A stretch of DNA of 64,000 bases from Pedobacter ginsenosidimutans (GTDB taxonomy: Bacteria; Bacteroidota; Bacteroidia; Sphingobacteriales; Sphingobacteriaceae): contig NZ_LMZQ01000006.1 of NCBI RefSeq assembly GCF_001442625.1, positions 246,384 through 310,383 of the forward strand, read 5' to 3'. The notes below the pieces were generated by a model, which searched no databases, had not been told where the DNA came from, and worked only from the letters and a program-made list of their open reading frames with translations. A program made the translations under genes and the position numbers. Below, piece by piece: positions 1-11,247 of this stretch (its first letter is position 1; every line of letters starts with the position of its first letter).

Positions 1-3000
1 CTGGTCTTGCATCTCTAACCGTGATCTGTTTTAAATCTTTACGTTTCAATTGAGAATTTTCGTCTCTCAATCTACGTAATGAAACGATCTGACCTGGTTT
101 GAAATCTGTAGAATCACCTGCGTCTTCAACTACTTTCTTATCGTACATTGCATCATTCTCGTCAGCAAAATCCCAACGGTCAACAGCATTGTTTTCTAAG
201 AAAATAGTATCACCTGGATCTTCAATGTGAACTTTCTGCATCATCTGGTGAACAATTACCTCGAAGTGCTTATCGTTAATTTTCACACCTTGTAAACGGT
301 AAACCTCTTGAATACCATTTACCAGGTATTCCTGAACCGCTGCAGGGCCTTTAATTGATAAGATATCGGCAGGAGAAATTGAACCATCTGATAAAGGCAT
401 ACCTGCTTTTACAAAGTCGTTATCCTGAACAAGGATGTGTTTCGACAATGGAACCAGGTATTTTTTAACTTCACCATCTTTCGATTCGATTGTGATTTCG
501 CGGTTACCACGTTTAACGCCACCTAAAGTTACCACACCATCAATCTCAGTTACTACAGCTGGGTTAGATGGGTTACGCGCTTCAAATAATTCCGTTACAC
601 GAGGTAAACCACCTGTAATATCTCGGGTTTTACCAGTTGCACGAGGAATCTTAGCGATAATCTGACCAGTTTGGATTGTTTCACCTTCATCAACTGAAAC
701 GTGGGCACCTACCGGAATGTTATAACCTTTAATGAATTCACCTTTCTTATCAACGATCTGAACTGAAGGGTTTTTAGTTTTATCACGTGTATCGATAATT
801 ACTTTTTCACGGTGACCAGTTTGCTCATCTGATTCTTCACGGAAGGTTACACCTTCAATAATGGCATCAAATTGTGCTTTACCGGCAAATTCTGATAGAA
901 TAACCGCGTTGTACGGATCCCACGAACAGATTTTATCACCTTTAGAAAGTTTATCACCTTCTTTTACGAACAAAAATGCACCGTAAGGAATGTTGTTGGT
1001 TACAATGATACGTCCGGTTCCTGGCTCAACAATTTTGAACTCACCTGAACGACCTAATACCACCTGAACTGTTCCTTCTTCTGTTTGTGTATCAACAGTA
1101 CGGATATTTTCGAATTCGATAACACCATCAAACTTAGCTACGATGTTAGATTCTGCAGCAATGTTTGATGCAGTACCACCCACGTGGAAAGTACGAAGTG
1201 TTAACTGTGTACCCGGCTCACCGATTGACTGTGCTGCAATTACACCAACTGCCTCACCTCTTTGAACGCGTTTACCAGATGCTAAGTTACGGCCATAACA
1301 TAATGCACAAACACCACGTTTAGATTCGCAAGTTAGTACTGAACGGATCTCGATACCTTCTAGTGGAGATTCTTCGATCAATTTAGCTACATCTTCGTTA
1401 ATATCTTCTCCGGCACCTACCAATAAAGTGTTATCCAATGGATTGTACACATCATGTAGTGAAGTACGGCCTAAAATCCTGTCGTATAATGGTTCAACGA
1501 TATCTTCCTGATCTTTTAAAGCGGTTGTATACATACCTCTTAAAGTACCACAATCGTTATCGTTAACAATCATATCCTGCGCCACATCATGTAAACGACG
1601 GGTTAAGTAACCTGCATCCGCCGTTTTTAACGCCGTATCTGCCAAACCTTTACGTGCACCGTGAGTAGAGATAAAGTACTCTAATACCGATAAACCTTCT
1701 TTAAAGTTTGATAAGATCGGGTTTTCGATGATATCGCCACCTGAACCTGATTTTTGAGGTTTCGCCATCAAACCACGCATTCCGCAAAGCTGACGAATCT
1801 GCTCTTTAGATCCACGTGCACCTGAATCAAGCATCATGTAAACCGAGTTAAAACCTTGGTTATCTGATGATAACTGAGTCATAACGAATGTAGTTAACCT
1901 GTTGTTGATACGGGTCCAGATATCGATAATCTGGTTGTAACGCTCGTTGTTGGTAATGAAACCCATGTTATAGTTGTTTCTTACCTCTTCAACCTCAGCT
2001 GCTGCCTGTTCTAATAAAGTATGTTTTTCTACCGGAATGTTTACGTCTTGTAAGTTGAACGATAAACCTCCCTGGAATGCCATACGGAATCCTAATTCTT
2101 TGATATCATCTAAGAATTGAGAAGCACGGGCCATACCAGTCATTTTCACTACTTCACCAATAATATCTCTTAAAGATTTTTTGGTTAATAATTCATTGAT
2201 ATAACCAACTTCTTCAGGAACCATTTGGTTGAACAATACTCTACCAACAGTGGTTTCAGTTAATTTATTAACGATAGAACCATCGGCTTGTTTAACATTT
2301 ACCCTTACTTTGATAAATGCGTGCAAGTCTAATTCTTTCTCGTTATAAGCAATAATAACTTCTTCCGGAGAATAGAAATTCGAATCCTGTCCTTTTACAA
2401 CTCTGGTTTCATCTGTTCTACGGCCTTTAGTAATATAATAAAGACCCAAAACCATATCCTGTGATGGTACTGTAATTGGTGTACCGTTTGCAGGGTTTAA
2501 GATATTGTGTGCGGCCAACATTAATACCTGGGCTTCCAAAATTGCTGCGTTACCTAAAGGTAAGTGGACAGCCATCTGGTCACCATCAAAATCGGCGTTG
2601 AATGCAGTACAAACTAATGGGTGTAACTGGATTGCTTTTCCTTCAATTAATTTTGGCTGGAAAGCCTGAATACCTAGTCTGTGTAGCGTTGGTGCACGGT
2701 TTAATAATACCGGGTGACCTTTTAATACATTTTCTAAGATATCCCAAACTAATGGATCTTTTCTATCAACGATTTTCTTAGCAGATTTAACTGTTTTTAC
2801 TACACCACGCTCAATCATCTTACGAATAATGAACGGTTTGTAAAGCTCAGCAGCCATATCTTTAGGAATACCGCACTCGTGTAATTTAAGGCTAGGCCCT
2901 ACAACAATTACTGAACGAGCTGAATAATCCACACGTTTACCTAATAAATTCTGACGGAAACGACCTTGTTTACCTTTCAAGATGTCTGAAAGTGATTTCA

Positions 3001-4012
3001 AAGCACGGTTACCTTCAGTTTTAACCGCATTAACTTTACGTGAGTTATCGAATAACGAATCTACAGCTTCCTGCAACATACGTTTCTCGTTACGTAAAAT
3101 TACCTCTGGTGCTTTAATCTCGATCAAACGTTTTAAACGGTTGTTACGGATAATTACACGACGGTATAAATCATTTAAATCGGAAGTAGCGAAACGGCCA
3201 CCTTCTAATGGTACTAACGGACGTAATTCTGGTGGAATAACCGGAACGATTTTAACAATCATCCACTCAGGGCGATTCTCAATACGTGTATTAGCTCCAC
3301 GGAAAGCTTCAACAACCTGAAGACGTTTTAAAGCCTCATTTTTACGTTGCTGAGAAGTTTCGTTAGCTGCCTGGTGACGTAAATCATAAGATAAAGTATC
3401 TAAATCAATACGTTTTAATAAATCTTCTAATGCTTCAGCACCCATTTTGGCGATGAATTTATTAGGATCTTTATCATCCAGATATTGGTTTTCTTTAGGT
3501 AATTTATCTAAGATATCTAAATATTCTTCTTCCGTTAAGAAGTCCATATAGTTGATACCTTCTTCAGCCATTAAGCCTGATTGAATAACTACGTAACGCT
3601 CGTAATAGATAATTAAATCTAATTTTTTAGTAGGTAAACCTAATAAATAACCGATTTTGTTTGGTAAAGAGCGGAAGTACCAGATGTGTGCAACAGGAAC
3701 CACTAAAGCAATGTGTCCCATACGCTCACGACGTACTTTTTTCTCCGTTACTTCAACACCACAACGATCGCAAACAATACCTTTATAACGGATACGTTTG
3801 TATTTACCGCAATGACATTCGTAATCTTTTACCGGACCAAAAATACGCTCACAGAACAAACCATCACGCTCAGGTTTGTAAGTACGGTAGTTAATGGTTT
3901 CTGGTTTCAACACCTCACCGCTTGAACGTTCCAAAATAATTTCTGGAGACGATAAGCTAATCGTGATTGATGTGAAATTGCTTTTTAATTTATTATCCTT
4001 TTTGTAAGACAT
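1..4012 (-). CDS. rpoC: DNA-directed RNA polymerase subunit beta' (3' end cut by window)
   Basis: This is the largest subunit of core RNA polymerase, carrying half of the active site. The frame opens at the ATG read from 4012 (protein begins [13 protein letters not shown]) and stays open to position 1, about 1,337 codons. Bacteroidota RpoC is usually a little over 1,400 residues, so roughly 90 C-terminal residues lie outside the window. The N-terminal zinc-binding region ([15 protein letters not shown]) is read at about 3700-3820, and the invariant catalytic motif NADFDGDQM at about 2574-2600. It follows rpoB in the same orientation after an 88-base spacer that contains a repeat-word hairpin. 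There is no sign of an intein or frameshift in the visible part. Confidence 0.98.
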   Translation of the reverse strand, partial: MSYKKDNKLKSNFTSITISLSSPEIILERSSGEVLKPETINYRTYKPERDGLFCERIFGPVKDYECHCGKYKRIRYKGIVCDRCGVEVTEKKVRRERMGHIALVVPVAHIWYFRSLPNKIGYLLGLPTKKLDLIIYYERYVVIQSGLMAEEGINYMDFLTEEEYLDILDKLPKENQYLDDKDPNKFIAKMGAEALEDLLKRIDLDTLSYDLRHQAANETSQQRKNEALKRLQVVEAFRGANTRIENRPEWMIVKIVPVIPPELRPLVPLEGGRFATSDLNDLYRRVIIRNNRLKRLIEIKAPEVILRNEKRMLQEAVDSLFDNSRKVNAVKTEGNRALKSLSDILKGKQGRFRQNLLGKRVDYSARSVIVVGPSLKLHECGIPKDMAAELYKPFIIRKMIERGVVKTVKSAKKIVDRKDPLVWDILENVLKGHPVLLNRAPTLHRLGIQAFQPKLIEGKAIQLHPLVCTAFNADFDGDQMAVHLPLGNAAILEAQVLMLAAHNILNPANGTPITVPSQDMVLGLYYITKGRRTDETRVVKGQDSNFYSPEEVIIAYNEKELDLHAFIKVRVNVKQADGSIVNKLTETTVGRVLFNQMVPEEVGYINELLTKKSLRDIIGEVVKMTGMARASQFLDDIKELGFRMAFQGGLSFNLQDVNIPVEKHTLLEQAAAEVEEVRNNYNMGFITNNERYNQIIDIWTRINNRLTTFVMTQLSSDNQGFNSVYMMLDSGARGSKEQIRQLCGMRGLMAKPQKSGSGGDIIENPILSNFKEGLSVLEYFISTHGARKGLADTALKTADAGYLTRRLHDVAQDMIVNDNDCGTLRGMYTTALKDQEDIVEPLYDRILGRTSLHDVYNPLDNTLLVGAGEDINEDVAKLIEESPLEGIEIRSVLTCESKRGVCALCYGRNLASGKRVQRGEAVGVIAAQSIGEPGTQLTLRTFHVGGTASNIAAESNIVAKFDGVIEFENIRTVDTQTEEGTVQVVLGRSGEFKIVEPGTGRIIVTNNIPYGAFLFVKEGDKLSKGDKICSWDPYNAVILSEFAGKAQFDAIIEGVTFREESDEQTGHREKVIIDTRDKTKNPSVQIVDKKGEFIKGYNIPVGAHVSVDEGETIQTGQIIAKIPRATGKTRDITGGLPRVTELFEARNPSNPAVVTEIDGVVTLGGVKRGNREITIESKDGEVKKYLVPLSKHILVQDNDFVKAGMPLSDGSISPADILSIKGPAAVQEYLVNGIQEVYRLQGVKINDKHFEVIVHQMMQKVHIEDPGDTIFLENNAVDRWDFADENDAMYDKKVVEDAGDSTDFKPGQIVSLRRLRDENSQLKRKDLKQITVRDARP

Positions 4013-4040
4013 ATCTTTTTGTTTTTAGTAGCAAGTACTT

Positions 4041-4105
4041 AGTATCGAGTATCAAAACGGATAATCCAATCTTGATACTCGATACATTAATACTCAATAC
4101 TTAGT
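4041..4105. repeat. Repeat-word hairpin between rpoB and rpoC
   Basis: A perfect 14-base inverted repeat (GTATCGAGTATCAA at 4042-4055, its complement at 4072-4085) surrounds a 16-base centre. Further partial copies of the same word (TACTTAGT, TACTCAATAC) extend on both sides, and the right edge overlaps the rpoB stop codon. The hairpin lies inside the rpoBC operon and has no T-run, so it is not a standard terminator. Related words occur near 44076-44132, just upstream of pheT. Confidence 0.7.
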
Positions 4106-7100
4106 CTAACGTAATATCTAAACCTAATCCGCGTAACTCATGTACCAATACGTTGAACGATTCTGGTACACCTGGCGTTGGTAGGTTTTCACCTTTAACA
4201 ATGGCTTCGTAAGTTTTGGCTCTTCCGATTACATCATCCGATTTAACGGTTAAGATCTCCTGAAGAATATTAGCTGCACCGAATGCCTCTAATGCCCAAA
4301 CCTCCATCTCACCAAAACGCTGACCACCGAACTGAGCTTTACCACCCAATGGTTGTTGTGTAATTAATGAGTATGGTCCGATTGAACGGGCGTGCATCTT
4401 ATCATCAACCATGTGACCTAATTTCAACATGTAGATAATACCTACAGTTGTAGTCTGATCGAAACGCTCACCTGTTAAACCATTGTATAAGTAGGTTTTT
4501 CCTGAAGCAGGAACTCCTGCTTTAGCGATCCATTCTTCCACCTCATCATGCGTAGCACCATCAAAAATCGGAGTTGCAAATTTAACACCCAATTCTTTAC
4601 CGGCCCATGCCAATACGGTTTCGTAGATCTGACCAAGGTTCATACGTGAAGGTACACCCAGTGGGTTCAACACGATATCAACCGGACTACCATCAGCTAA
4701 GAAAGGCATATCTTCATCACGTACAATACGTGCAACAATACCTTTGTTACCGTGGCGACCTGCCATTTTATCACCTACTTTTAATTTACGTTTTTTAGCT
4801 ACATAAACTTTTGCCATCTGTACGATTCCTGAAGGAAGCTCATCACCTACACTGATCGCGAATTTATCGCGTTTGTAAGCACCAAGTTCTTCGTTAACAC
4901 GGATACCGTAGTTGTGAAGCAACATTTTAATCATCTCGTTTTTATCATCATCAGTAGTCCATTTGTTAGGGCTAATGTGATTATAATCAAGCTCAGCTAA
5001 AATTTTCTGAGTAAATTTAGCGCCTTTAGCAACTAATAATTCTTTGTAAATGTTAAATACACCCTGAGATGTTTTGCCGTTTACGATAGTGAATAATTTG
5101 TCAACTAATTCTGCTTTTAATTTCTCAGTGATATTGTTATATCCTTTGTCTAATTTCTCAATTGCCGATTTTTCCTCAGCTTTTGTAGTTTTCTTAGCAC
5201 GGCTGAATAATTTAGTATCAATTACTACACCTTGGATCGAAGGAGGAGTTTTTAAAGACGCATCTTTAACATCACCTGCTTTATCACCGAAAATTGCACG
5301 TAGTAATTTCTCTTCCGGTGAAGGATCGGATTCTCCTTTTGGAGTAATCTTACCAATTAAAATATCACCTTCTTTTACATCAGCACCAATACGGATAATA
5401 CCGTTTTCATCAAGGTCTTTAGTAGCCTCTTCAGAAACGTTCGGGATATCTGGTGTTAATTCCTCTTCTCCACGTTTAGTATCACGTACTTCTAATTCAA
5501 ACTCTTCAATATGCAATGAAGTGAAAACGTCATCACGAACAATACGCTCGTTGATTACAATCGCATCCTCAAAGTTGAAACCTTGCCAAGGCATGAATGC
5601 CACTTTCAAGTTTCTACCTAATGCTAATTCACCATTTTCAGTTGCATAACCTTCGCAAAGTACTTGTCCTTTAGTCACTTTCTGACCTTTCTTAACGATT
5701 GGTTTTAAGTTGATACAAGTATTCTGGTTGGTTTTTTTGAATTTAATTAAACGGTAAGTTTTGCTATCACCTTCAAATGAAACTAAACGATCATCTTCGT
5801 TACGCTCATATTTAATTGTGATTTCGTTAGCATCAACATACTCTACAACACCGTCACCTTCTGCGTTGATCAAAGTTCTTGAGTCACGTGCAACGCGACC
5901 TTCTAAACCTGTACCTACAATTGGCGCTTCAGGACGTAACAATGGTACGGCCTGACGTTGCATGTTCGATCCCATCAAAGCCCTGTTCGCATCATCATGT
6001 TCTAAGAACGGAATTAACGAAGCAGCGATTGAAGTAATCTGGTTAGGCGCAACGTCCATTAAGTCTAATTTCTCAGGCTCAATAATCGGGAAGTCACCCT
6101 CATAACGCGCTTTAACACGTGGTGTGGTAAAGTTACCTTTATCATCATACTCTGCATTGGCCTGAGCAATGGTTTTACCATCTTCATCTTCAGCAGATAA
6201 ATAAATAACGTCTGAATCTACAACTACTTTACCATCTTCAACACGTTTGTATGGTGTTTCAATGAAACCTAAATTGTTGATTTTTGCATGCACACAAAGT
6301 GATGAAATCAAACCAATGTTTGGTCCCTCTGGAGTTTCAATAGTACATAAACGACCATAGTGAGTATAGTGAACGTCACGTACCTCGAAACCGGCACGCT
6401 CACGTGATAAACCACCTGGACCTAAAGCCGATAAACGGCGTTTGTGCGTGATCTCTGCCAATGGATTTGTTTGATCCATGAACTGAGATAACTGGTTAGT
6501 ACCAAAGAAAGAGTTGATAACCGATGATAACGTACGGGCGTTAATCAAATCAGTTGGTGTAAACACCTCGTTATCGCGAATGTTCATACGCTCACGGATT
6601 GTTCTGGCCATACGGGCTAAACCAACACCAAATTGTGCGTACAATTGCTCACCTACCGTACGTACACGACGGTTAGATAAGTGATCGATATCATCTACCT
6701 CTTCTTTTGAGTTGATCAATTTGATCAGGTATTTTACAATTGCAATAATATCTGCTTTTGTTAATACTTTAACCTCATCAGGGGTATTCATTTTTAATTT
6801 ACGGTTGATGCGGTAACGACCAACATCTCCTAAATCGTAACGTTTATCCGAAAAGAATAAACGATCAATGATACCACGAGCTGTTTCCTCATCAGGTGGT
6901 TCTGCGTTACGCAAAGCACGATAGATGTTTTCTACAGCTTCTTTTTCTGAGTTTGATGTATCTTTCTGTAATGTATTATATATAATGGTATAATCAGCCT
7001 GACTTGCGCCATCTTCTTTAGATAAGATGATGCTTTTTACGCCAGCTTCGATAACCATATCAATGTGTTCGTCTTCTAAAACGGTTTCTCTTTCAAGAAT

Positions 7101-7904
7101 CACTTCATTACGGTCGATAGAAACTACCTCACCTGTATCTTCATCTACAAAATCTTCAACCCATTTTTTTAATACCCTTGCAGCCAGTTTACGACCGATG
7201 TATTTCTTCAAACCAGATTTACTAACTTTTACTTCGTCAGCAAGATCAAAAAGTTCTAAGATATCTTTATCAGAATCGTAACCGATAGCACGTAATAAAG
7301 TGGTAACCGGGAATTTTTTCTTACGATCGATATAAGCATACATCACGTTATTAACGTCTGTAGCAAACTCGATCCATGAACCTTTGAAAGGAATTACACG
7401 TGCAGAATACAATTTGGTTCCATTTGTGTGACGGCTTTGACCGAAGAACACTCCTGGAGAACGGTGTAATTGCGAAACGATAACACGTTCTGCACCGTTG
7501 ATAACAAACGTACCTTTTGGTGTCATATACGGGATTGTACCTAAGTACACATCCTGAATAATGGTTTCAAAATCTTCATGTTCTACATCATTACAAGAAA
7601 GCTTCAGCTTTGCTTTTAATGGAACATTGTAGGTTAATCCACGCTCAATACACTCATGTATATCGTAACGTGGCGGATCAACAAAATAATCAAGAAACTC
7701 CAATACGAAGATATTTCTTGAATCTGTTATTGGAAAGTTTTCAGCAAACACTTTAAACAAACCTTCGCTAGAGCGGTCGTCTGATGTGGTATCTATCTGG
7801 AAAAATTCTCTGAATGATTGCAATTGCACATCCAGAAAATCCGGATAGTCTATAATGTGCTTACTAGTTGCAAAATTTACTCTTTGTTCGACTGTCTTTG
7901 CCAA
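4101..7904 (-). CDS. rpoB: DNA-directed RNA polymerase subunit beta
   Basis: This is the beta subunit of core RNA polymerase, which with RpoC forms the catalytic cleft and binds rifamycins. The 1,267-residue length is normal for Bacteroidota. It starts [17 protein letters not shown]. The rifampicin-binding segment is recognisable around residue 470 ([16 protein letters not shown], then [13 protein letters not shown]), and the C-terminal GRHGNKG motif lies near residue 1050. Positions tied to common rifampicin resistance (the D of FMDQ, the H of THKRR, the S of RLSAL) look wild type. It is downstream of rplL after a 157-base spacer with two hairpins and upstream of rpoC, the standard rplKAJL-rpoBC order. 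Confidence 0.99.
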   Translation of the reverse strand: MAKTVEQRVNFATSKHIIDYPDFLDVQLQSFREFFQIDTTSDDRSSEGLFKVFAENFPITDSRNIFVLEFLDYFVDPPRYDIHECIERGLTYNVPLKAKLKLSCNDVEHEDFETIIQDVYLGTIPYMTPKGTFVINGAERVIVSQLHRSPGVFFGQSRHTNGTKLYSARVIPFKGSWIEFATDVNNVMYAYIDRKKKFPVTTLLRAIGYDSDKDILELFDLADEVKVSKSGLKKYIGRKLAARVLKKWVEDFVDEDTGEVVSIDRNEVILERETVLEDEHIDMVIEAGVKSIILSKEDGASQADYTIIYNTLQKDTSNSEKEAVENIYRALRNAEPPDEETARGIIDRLFFSDKRYDLGDVGRYRINRKLKMNTPDEVKVLTKADIIAIVKYLIKLINSKEEVDDIDHLSNRRVRTVGEQLYAQFGVGLARMARTIRERMNIRDNEVFTPTDLINARTLSSVINSFFGTNQLSQFMDQTNPLAEITHKRRLSALGPGGLSRERAGFEVRDVHYTHYGRLCTIETPEGPNIGLISSLCVHAKINNLGFIETPYKRVEDGKVVVDSDVIYLSAEDEDGKTIAQANAEYDDKGNFTTPRVKARYEGDFPIIEPEKLDLMDVAPNQITSIAASLIPFLEHDDANRALMGSNMQRQAVPLLRPEAPIVGTGLEGRVARDSRTLINAEGDGVVEYVDANEITIKYERNEDDRLVSFEGDSKTYRLIKFKKTNQNTCINLKPIVKKGQKVTKGQVLCEGYATENGELALGRNLKVAFMPWQGFNFEDAIVINERIVRDDVFTSLHIEEFELEVRDTKRGEEELTPDIPNVSEEATKDLDENGIIRIGADVKEGDILIGKITPKGESDPSPEEKLLRAIFGDKAGDVKDASLKTPPSIQGVVIDTKLFSRAKKTTKAEEKSAIEKLDKGYNNITEKLKAELVDKLFTIVNGKTSQGVFNIYKELLVAKGAKFTQKILAELDYNHISPNKWTTDDDKNEMIKMLLHNYGIRVNEELGAYKRDKFAISVGDELPSGIVQMAKVYVAKKRKLKVGDKMAGRHGNKGIVARIVRDEDMPFLADGSPVDIVLNPLGVPSRMNLGQIYETVLAWAGKELGVKFATPIFDGATHDEVEEWIAKAGVPASGKTYLYNGLTGERFDQTTTVGIIYMLKLGHMVDDKMHARSIGPYSLITQQPLGGKAQFGGQRFGEMEVWALEAFGAANILQEILTVKSDDVIGRAKTYEAIVKGENLPTPGVPESFNVLVHELRGLGLDITLD

Positions 7905-7937
7905 TGGACTAAAAGATTTTAGTTTAAGAATAAACTA

Positions 7938-8030
7938 TTTGTTTGGTTTCAGTTTCAAGCATTCTCATTAACCAAACAAAATGAGATGTTTATAAACAGG
8001 TAAAGACACCAACATTTTCAGTCGGTGTCT
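7938..8030 (-). promoter_or_regulatory. Two hairpins in the rplL-rpoB spacer (candidate attenuator or processing site)
   Basis: The spacer holds a perfect 11-base inverted repeat (TTTGTTTGGTT at 7938-7948, complement at 7970-7980). Upstream of it in transcription order is a second hairpin with arms AGACACC and GGTGTCT (8004-8030). The second is followed on the transcript by only three U residues, so full termination is unlikely. In enterobacteria the rplL-rpoB spacer carries an attenuator and an RNase III site that set the ribosomal protein to polymerase ratio. A similar role here is inferred from position only. Confidence 0.5.
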
Positions 8031-8061
8031 AATACATTTTTAGCTTAGCTAAGTTAAGTGA

Positions 8062-8439
8062 TTACTTAATCTCAACTACTGCTCCAGCTTCTTCTAATTG
8101 TTTTTTAAGAGCTTCTGCTTCGTCTTTAGTAACACCAGCTTTTAATTCTTTTGGTGCTCCGTCTACTAAGTCTTTTGCTTCTTTCAAACCAAGGCCAGTT
8201 AAGTCTTTAACAAGTTTTACAACTGCTAATTTAGCGCCACCAGCTTCTTTTAAGATAACATCAAATGATGTTTTTTCTGCAGCAGCAGCAGGTGCATCAC
8301 CACCAGCAGCAGGACCAGCAACTACAGCAGCAGCTGCAGGCTCGATACCATACTCGTCTTTTAAGATTTGAGCTAATTCGTTAACTTCTTTAACTGTTAA
8401 GTTTACTAATTGCTCAGCAAACGATTTTAAATCTGCCAT
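8062..8439 (-). CDS. rplL: 50S ribosomal protein L7/L12
   Basis: This is the multicopy stalk protein of the large subunit that recruits translational GTPases. At 125 residues it is of normal length. The N-terminal dimerisation domain (about 1-32) is joined by an alanine/glycine-rich hinge (about 33-55) to the C-terminal factor-binding domain, with the conserved segments [12 protein letters not shown] and [15 protein letters not shown]. It follows rplJ closely, with which it forms the stalk, and precedes rpoB. Confidence 0.99.
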   Translation of the reverse strand: MADLKSFAEQLVNLTVKEVNELAQILKDEYGIEPAAAAVVAGPAAGGDAPAAAAEKTSFDVILKEAGGAKLAVVKLVKDLTGLGLKEAKDLVDGAPKELKAGVTKDEAEALKKQLEEAGAVVEIK

Positions 8440-8503
8440 TTTATTAAGATTTTAAAAATTTACGTAAAAATAATTTTGTTTAATTGCGAACTTAAGGTGT
8501 TCG

Positions 8504-9025
8504 TTAACCTTCTCTTTCTTGTAGAGTTTTAACAATTCCTGCAATTTTGCCTCCGCTTGATTTAAGCGCAGATATAACATTCTTAGCTGGTGATTGTAAT
8601 AATCCAATGATATCGCCAATAAGCTCTTCTCTCGATTTTAAGCTTACTAAGTTATTCAATTGGTCATCGCCAACGTATACTGATGAATCTATATATGCTG
8701 CTTTAAGCACTGGTTTATCAGATGTTCTTCTCAAAGTTTTAATCAACTTAGCCGGAGCGTTTGCTGTTTTTGAGAATAATAATGATGATGAACCTTTAAG
8801 GGCTTCGTATATCTCAGAAGCATCGCCATCTAAACCTTCAATCGCTTTGCGGATTAAAGAGTTTTTAGCAACTTTCATGATGATATCACCTTCGAAACAT
8901 TTGCGGCGGATGTTGTTAATCTGCTCAACAGAAAGGCTAGAGGTATCAGCAATATAGAAATTGCCATACTCTTGCATTTGTCCTTGTAGTTCTAAAACTA
9001 CTTCGTTTTTTTCTTCTCTGTTCAT
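8504..9025 (-). CDS. rplJ: 50S ribosomal protein L10
   Basis: This is the stalk base protein that anchors L7/L12 dimers to 23S rRNA. It has 173 residues and begins MNREEKNEVVLELQGQMQEY, with the conserved KNSLIRKAIEG segment in the N-terminal RNA-binding domain and a C-terminal helix for L12 dimers. The start codon lies two bases from the rplA stop, implying translational coupling. In many bacteria the L10-L12 complex represses its own mRNA. No leader structure can be shown here because the spacer is absent. Confidence 0.98.
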   Translation of the reverse strand: MNREEKNEVVLELQGQMQEYGNFYIADTSSLSVEQINNIRRKCFEGDIIMKVAKNSLIRKAIEGLDGDASEIYEALKGSSSLLFSKTANAPAKLIKTLRRTSDKPVLKAAYIDSSVYVGDDQLNNLVSLKSREELIGDIIGLLQSPAKNVISALKSSGGKIAGIVKTLQEREG

Positions 9026-9027
9026 GA

Positions 9028-9726
9028 TTAAATCCCCGCTACTGATTTTGTTTCAATTGCAATTCCAGGACTCATTGTAGAAGACACGTGAATGCTTTTA
9101 AAATAAGTTCCTTTAGCAGCAGATGGTTTTAATTTTGAAATTACCTGAATGATTTCAAGTGCATTCTCATAAATTTTATCTGCTGGGAATGATACTTTCC
9201 CTATTGAAGCGTGTATAATACCGCTTTTGTCTACTTTAAAATCAATCTTACCTGCTTTAACCTCTGTTACAGCTTTACCAACTTCGTTAGTTACTGTACC
9301 AGATTTTGGATTTGGCATTAAGTTCCTTGGACCTAAAACGCGGCCTAATTTACCTACTTTTGCCATACAAGCTGGTGTTGTGATAATAATGTCTACATCG
9401 GTCCAACCACCTTCAATTTTAGCCACATATTCGTCTAAACCTACGAAGTCTGCGCCGGCTGCTTTTGCTTCTTCTTCCTTATCAGGAGTTACTAGAGCTA
9501 AAACACGTACAGTTTTACCTGTACCGTGTGGTAAAGTAGCTATACCACGTACCATTTGATTCGCTTTACGCGGATCTACACCTAAAGATACATCAATATC
9601 AACTGATGCATCGAATTTAGTGGTAGTGATTTCTTTTACCAAAGCAGCAGCAGCCTGTAAAGTATAAGCTTTACCAGCTTCTATTTTAGCGTGTGCCTTT
9701 TTTTGATTTTTAGTTAATTTCGCCAC
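9028..9726 (-). CDS. rplA: 50S ribosomal protein L1
   Basis: This is the L1 stalk protein of the large subunit, which takes part in release of deacylated tRNA and often represses its own operon. It has 232 residues, starting [20 protein letters not shown]. The family signature is present ([20 protein letters not shown], about residues 122-141). It lies 20 bases after rplK and 2 bases before rplJ. Confidence 0.99.
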   Translation of the reverse strand: MAKLTKNQKKAHAKIEAGKAYTLQAAAALVKEITTTKFDASVDIDVSLGVDPRKANQMVRGIATLPHGTGKTVRVLALVTPDKEEEAKAAGADFVGLDEYVAKIEGGWTDVDIIITTPACMAKVGKLGRVLGPRNLMPNPKSGTVTNEVGKAVTEVKAGKIDFKVDKSGIIHASIGKVSFPADKIYENALEIIQVISKLKPSAAKGTYFKSIHVSSTMSPGIAIETKSVAGI

Positions 9727-9746
9727 TGTTGTAAACTGTTTTTTAA

Positions 9747-10190
9747 TTAATTGTTCCAGGGTGCGTCACCAGAAACGGTGATTCCCATACTGCGTGCTGT
9801 ACCAGCAACCATACTCATTGCAGATTCGATTGTAAATGCATTTAAATCAGGCATTTTATCTTCAGCAATAACTTTAATCTGGTCCCAGGTCACCGATCCA
9901 ACTTTTTTACGGTTAGGCTCAGCAGAACCACTCTGTAATTTAGTAGCATCTTTTAACTGGATAGCTACAGGAGGGGTTTTGATGATGAAATCGAATGACT
10001 TATCAGCATAAACAGTAATTACAACTGGCAATACTTTACCTGCTTTATCTTGGGTACGAGCGTTGTACTGTTTGCAAAACTCCATAATATTCACCCCTTT
10101 AGCACCTAATGCAGGTCCTACTGGTGGCGATGGATTTGCCGCTCCGCCTTTGATCTGTAATTTGATCATTGCACTGACTTCTTTTGCCAT
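9747..10190 (-). CDS. rplK: 50S ribosomal protein L11
   Basis: This protein, with its 23S rRNA contact, forms the GTPase-associated centre and is needed for the stringent response. It has 147 residues, starting [20 protein letters not shown], with the proline-rich N-terminal hinge [19 protein letters not shown] and the C-terminal rRNA-binding domain. It is the first gene of the rplKAJL-rpoBC run here. A good promoter (10283-10314) lies just upstream because an unrelated gene block separates it from nusG. Confidence 0.99.
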   Translation of the reverse strand: MAKEVSAMIKLQIKGGAANPSPPVGPALGAKGVNIMEFCKQYNARTQDKAGKVLPVVITVYADKSFDFIIKTPPVAIQLKDATKLQSGSAEPNRKKVGSVTWDQIKVIAEDKMPDLNAFTIESAMSMVAGTARSMGITVSGDAPWNN

Positions 10191-10282
10191 TTTGTGTTTT
10201 TTGTTTATTTAAAACTCAATGTTAAATATTGGAAGCATGTAACATTTAATTCCTTAGAGCTCCTATAAAGCTTAAAGGACTG

Positions 10283-10314
10283 CAAAGATATGGATAATCT
10301 TGTAAATGCACAAT
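10283..10314 (-). promoter_or_regulatory. Promoter for rplK operon
   Basis: On the minus strand TATCTTTG (10283-10290) matches the Bacteroidota minus-7 consensus TAnnTTTG exactly. ATTG (10311-10314) lies 20 bases upstream, the expected place for the minus-33 TTG element. The rplK start is about 90 bases downstream, leaving room for an untranslated leader. Confidence 0.65.
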
Positions 10315-10359
10315 AGATGGAGAGAAATATATTATTAGTAATTCCAATAAGCCTTAAAT

Positions 10360-11244
10360 CTAGTTAATCAGAGTTTTTAAATCTACAAACTGTTTAAAAT
10401 TAAATTGAACTAGTTCAGGTTCTCTATTGTATTTTTCATCAAAAAAGGGGAATAATCTTATCACTTTAAAATCTGTTATCCCGATATTTATTTTAAAACG
10501 CACTTCTGTGACAAAACGGCCAAAACTGTAGGTTCCAGTAGCTACCCTTACTAAGTTTATCCAAAAAACTATACTTTTTTCAACTTTATTAACCGCCTTT
10601 ATGTTCCATTTCCCATCAAAACCATCATAATCAAAATGAAAAAAACCACTTGTATCGCTTATTACTTTCTTTTGTAAAGACTTAATATCCTCTTCAATAT
10701 AAGGCTTTTTGAGTAAATTTAGCTCATATCGATTTGAGCTCAGCGGCTTATATTCAGGAAAATATTGTACTTCTTCTTTTAAATTAAACGCCTGGCCAAA
10801 TATATCTGCATTTACAAATCCAAATAATTGCCCTTTATGACTTAATACTGGTTTAAAATTAAAATCATCAATACTGCCCGCCTGGAGTAATTCATTTTTA
10901 ACATTTACTATATCTTTTACAGCATTATTTAAAATTGTGTCGATGTTACTTATTATTGTTAGTTTAACTTTATTGCCCTTTGGAATTATATAGAAAACAA
11001 ACATAAAATCCGCGTCTGAATCAATCTTACTTTTAGTAATCCGTTGCAAGTTATACCTAATGCTAAACACATAAATTTGTTTATTAAATTTGTCTTGTGT
11101 TTTACAGAATGAATAGCCAACTAAGCTTTTTATTTTAGAGCTATCTAAGCTAACAAGAATATACTTTTGGCTATTATCATTTTGTGCTAGCAATTGAAAA
11201 GTGCTTAGCATAATTAATAAGAAAATAATATACCCTAGTTTCAT
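10360..11244 (-). CDS. Exported protein of unknown function
   Basis: This is a 294-residue protein with a clear N-terminal signal peptide (hydrophobic IIFLLIMLSTFQLL followed by AQ), so it is likely periplasmic or secreted. I recognise no domain. The body is rich in lysine, asparagine and beta-forming residues, with no cysteine-rich or catalytic pattern. It starts three bases after the stop of the broken lipoprotein/metallopeptidase gene, so the two were probably co-transcribed. Both sit between nusG and rplK, a place normally free of extra genes. The AT-rich composition contrasts with the neighbouring ribosomal genes, which fits acquisition, though highly expressed genes differ in codon use anyway. 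Confidence 0.75.
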   Translation of the reverse strand: MKLGYIIFLLIMLSTFQLLAQNDNSQKYILVSLDSSKIKSLVGYSFCKTQDKFNKQIYVFSIRYNLQRITKSKIDSDADFMFVFYIIPKGNKVKLTIISNIDTILNNAVKDIVNVKNELLQAGSIDDFNFKPVLSHKGQLFGFVNADIFGQAFNLKEEVQYFPEYKPLSSNRYELNLLKKPYIEEDIKSLQKKVISDTSGFFHFDYDGFDGKWNIKAVNKVEKSIVFWINLVRVATGTYSFGRFVTEVRFKINIGITDFKVIRLFPFFDEKYNREPELVQFNFKQFVDLKTLIN

Positions 11245-11247
11245 AAG

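Noticed and set aside
5074..5649. 191-codon frame on the plus strand
   Set aside because: It is antisense to rpoB, whose protein is unmistakable, and has no recognisable domain.
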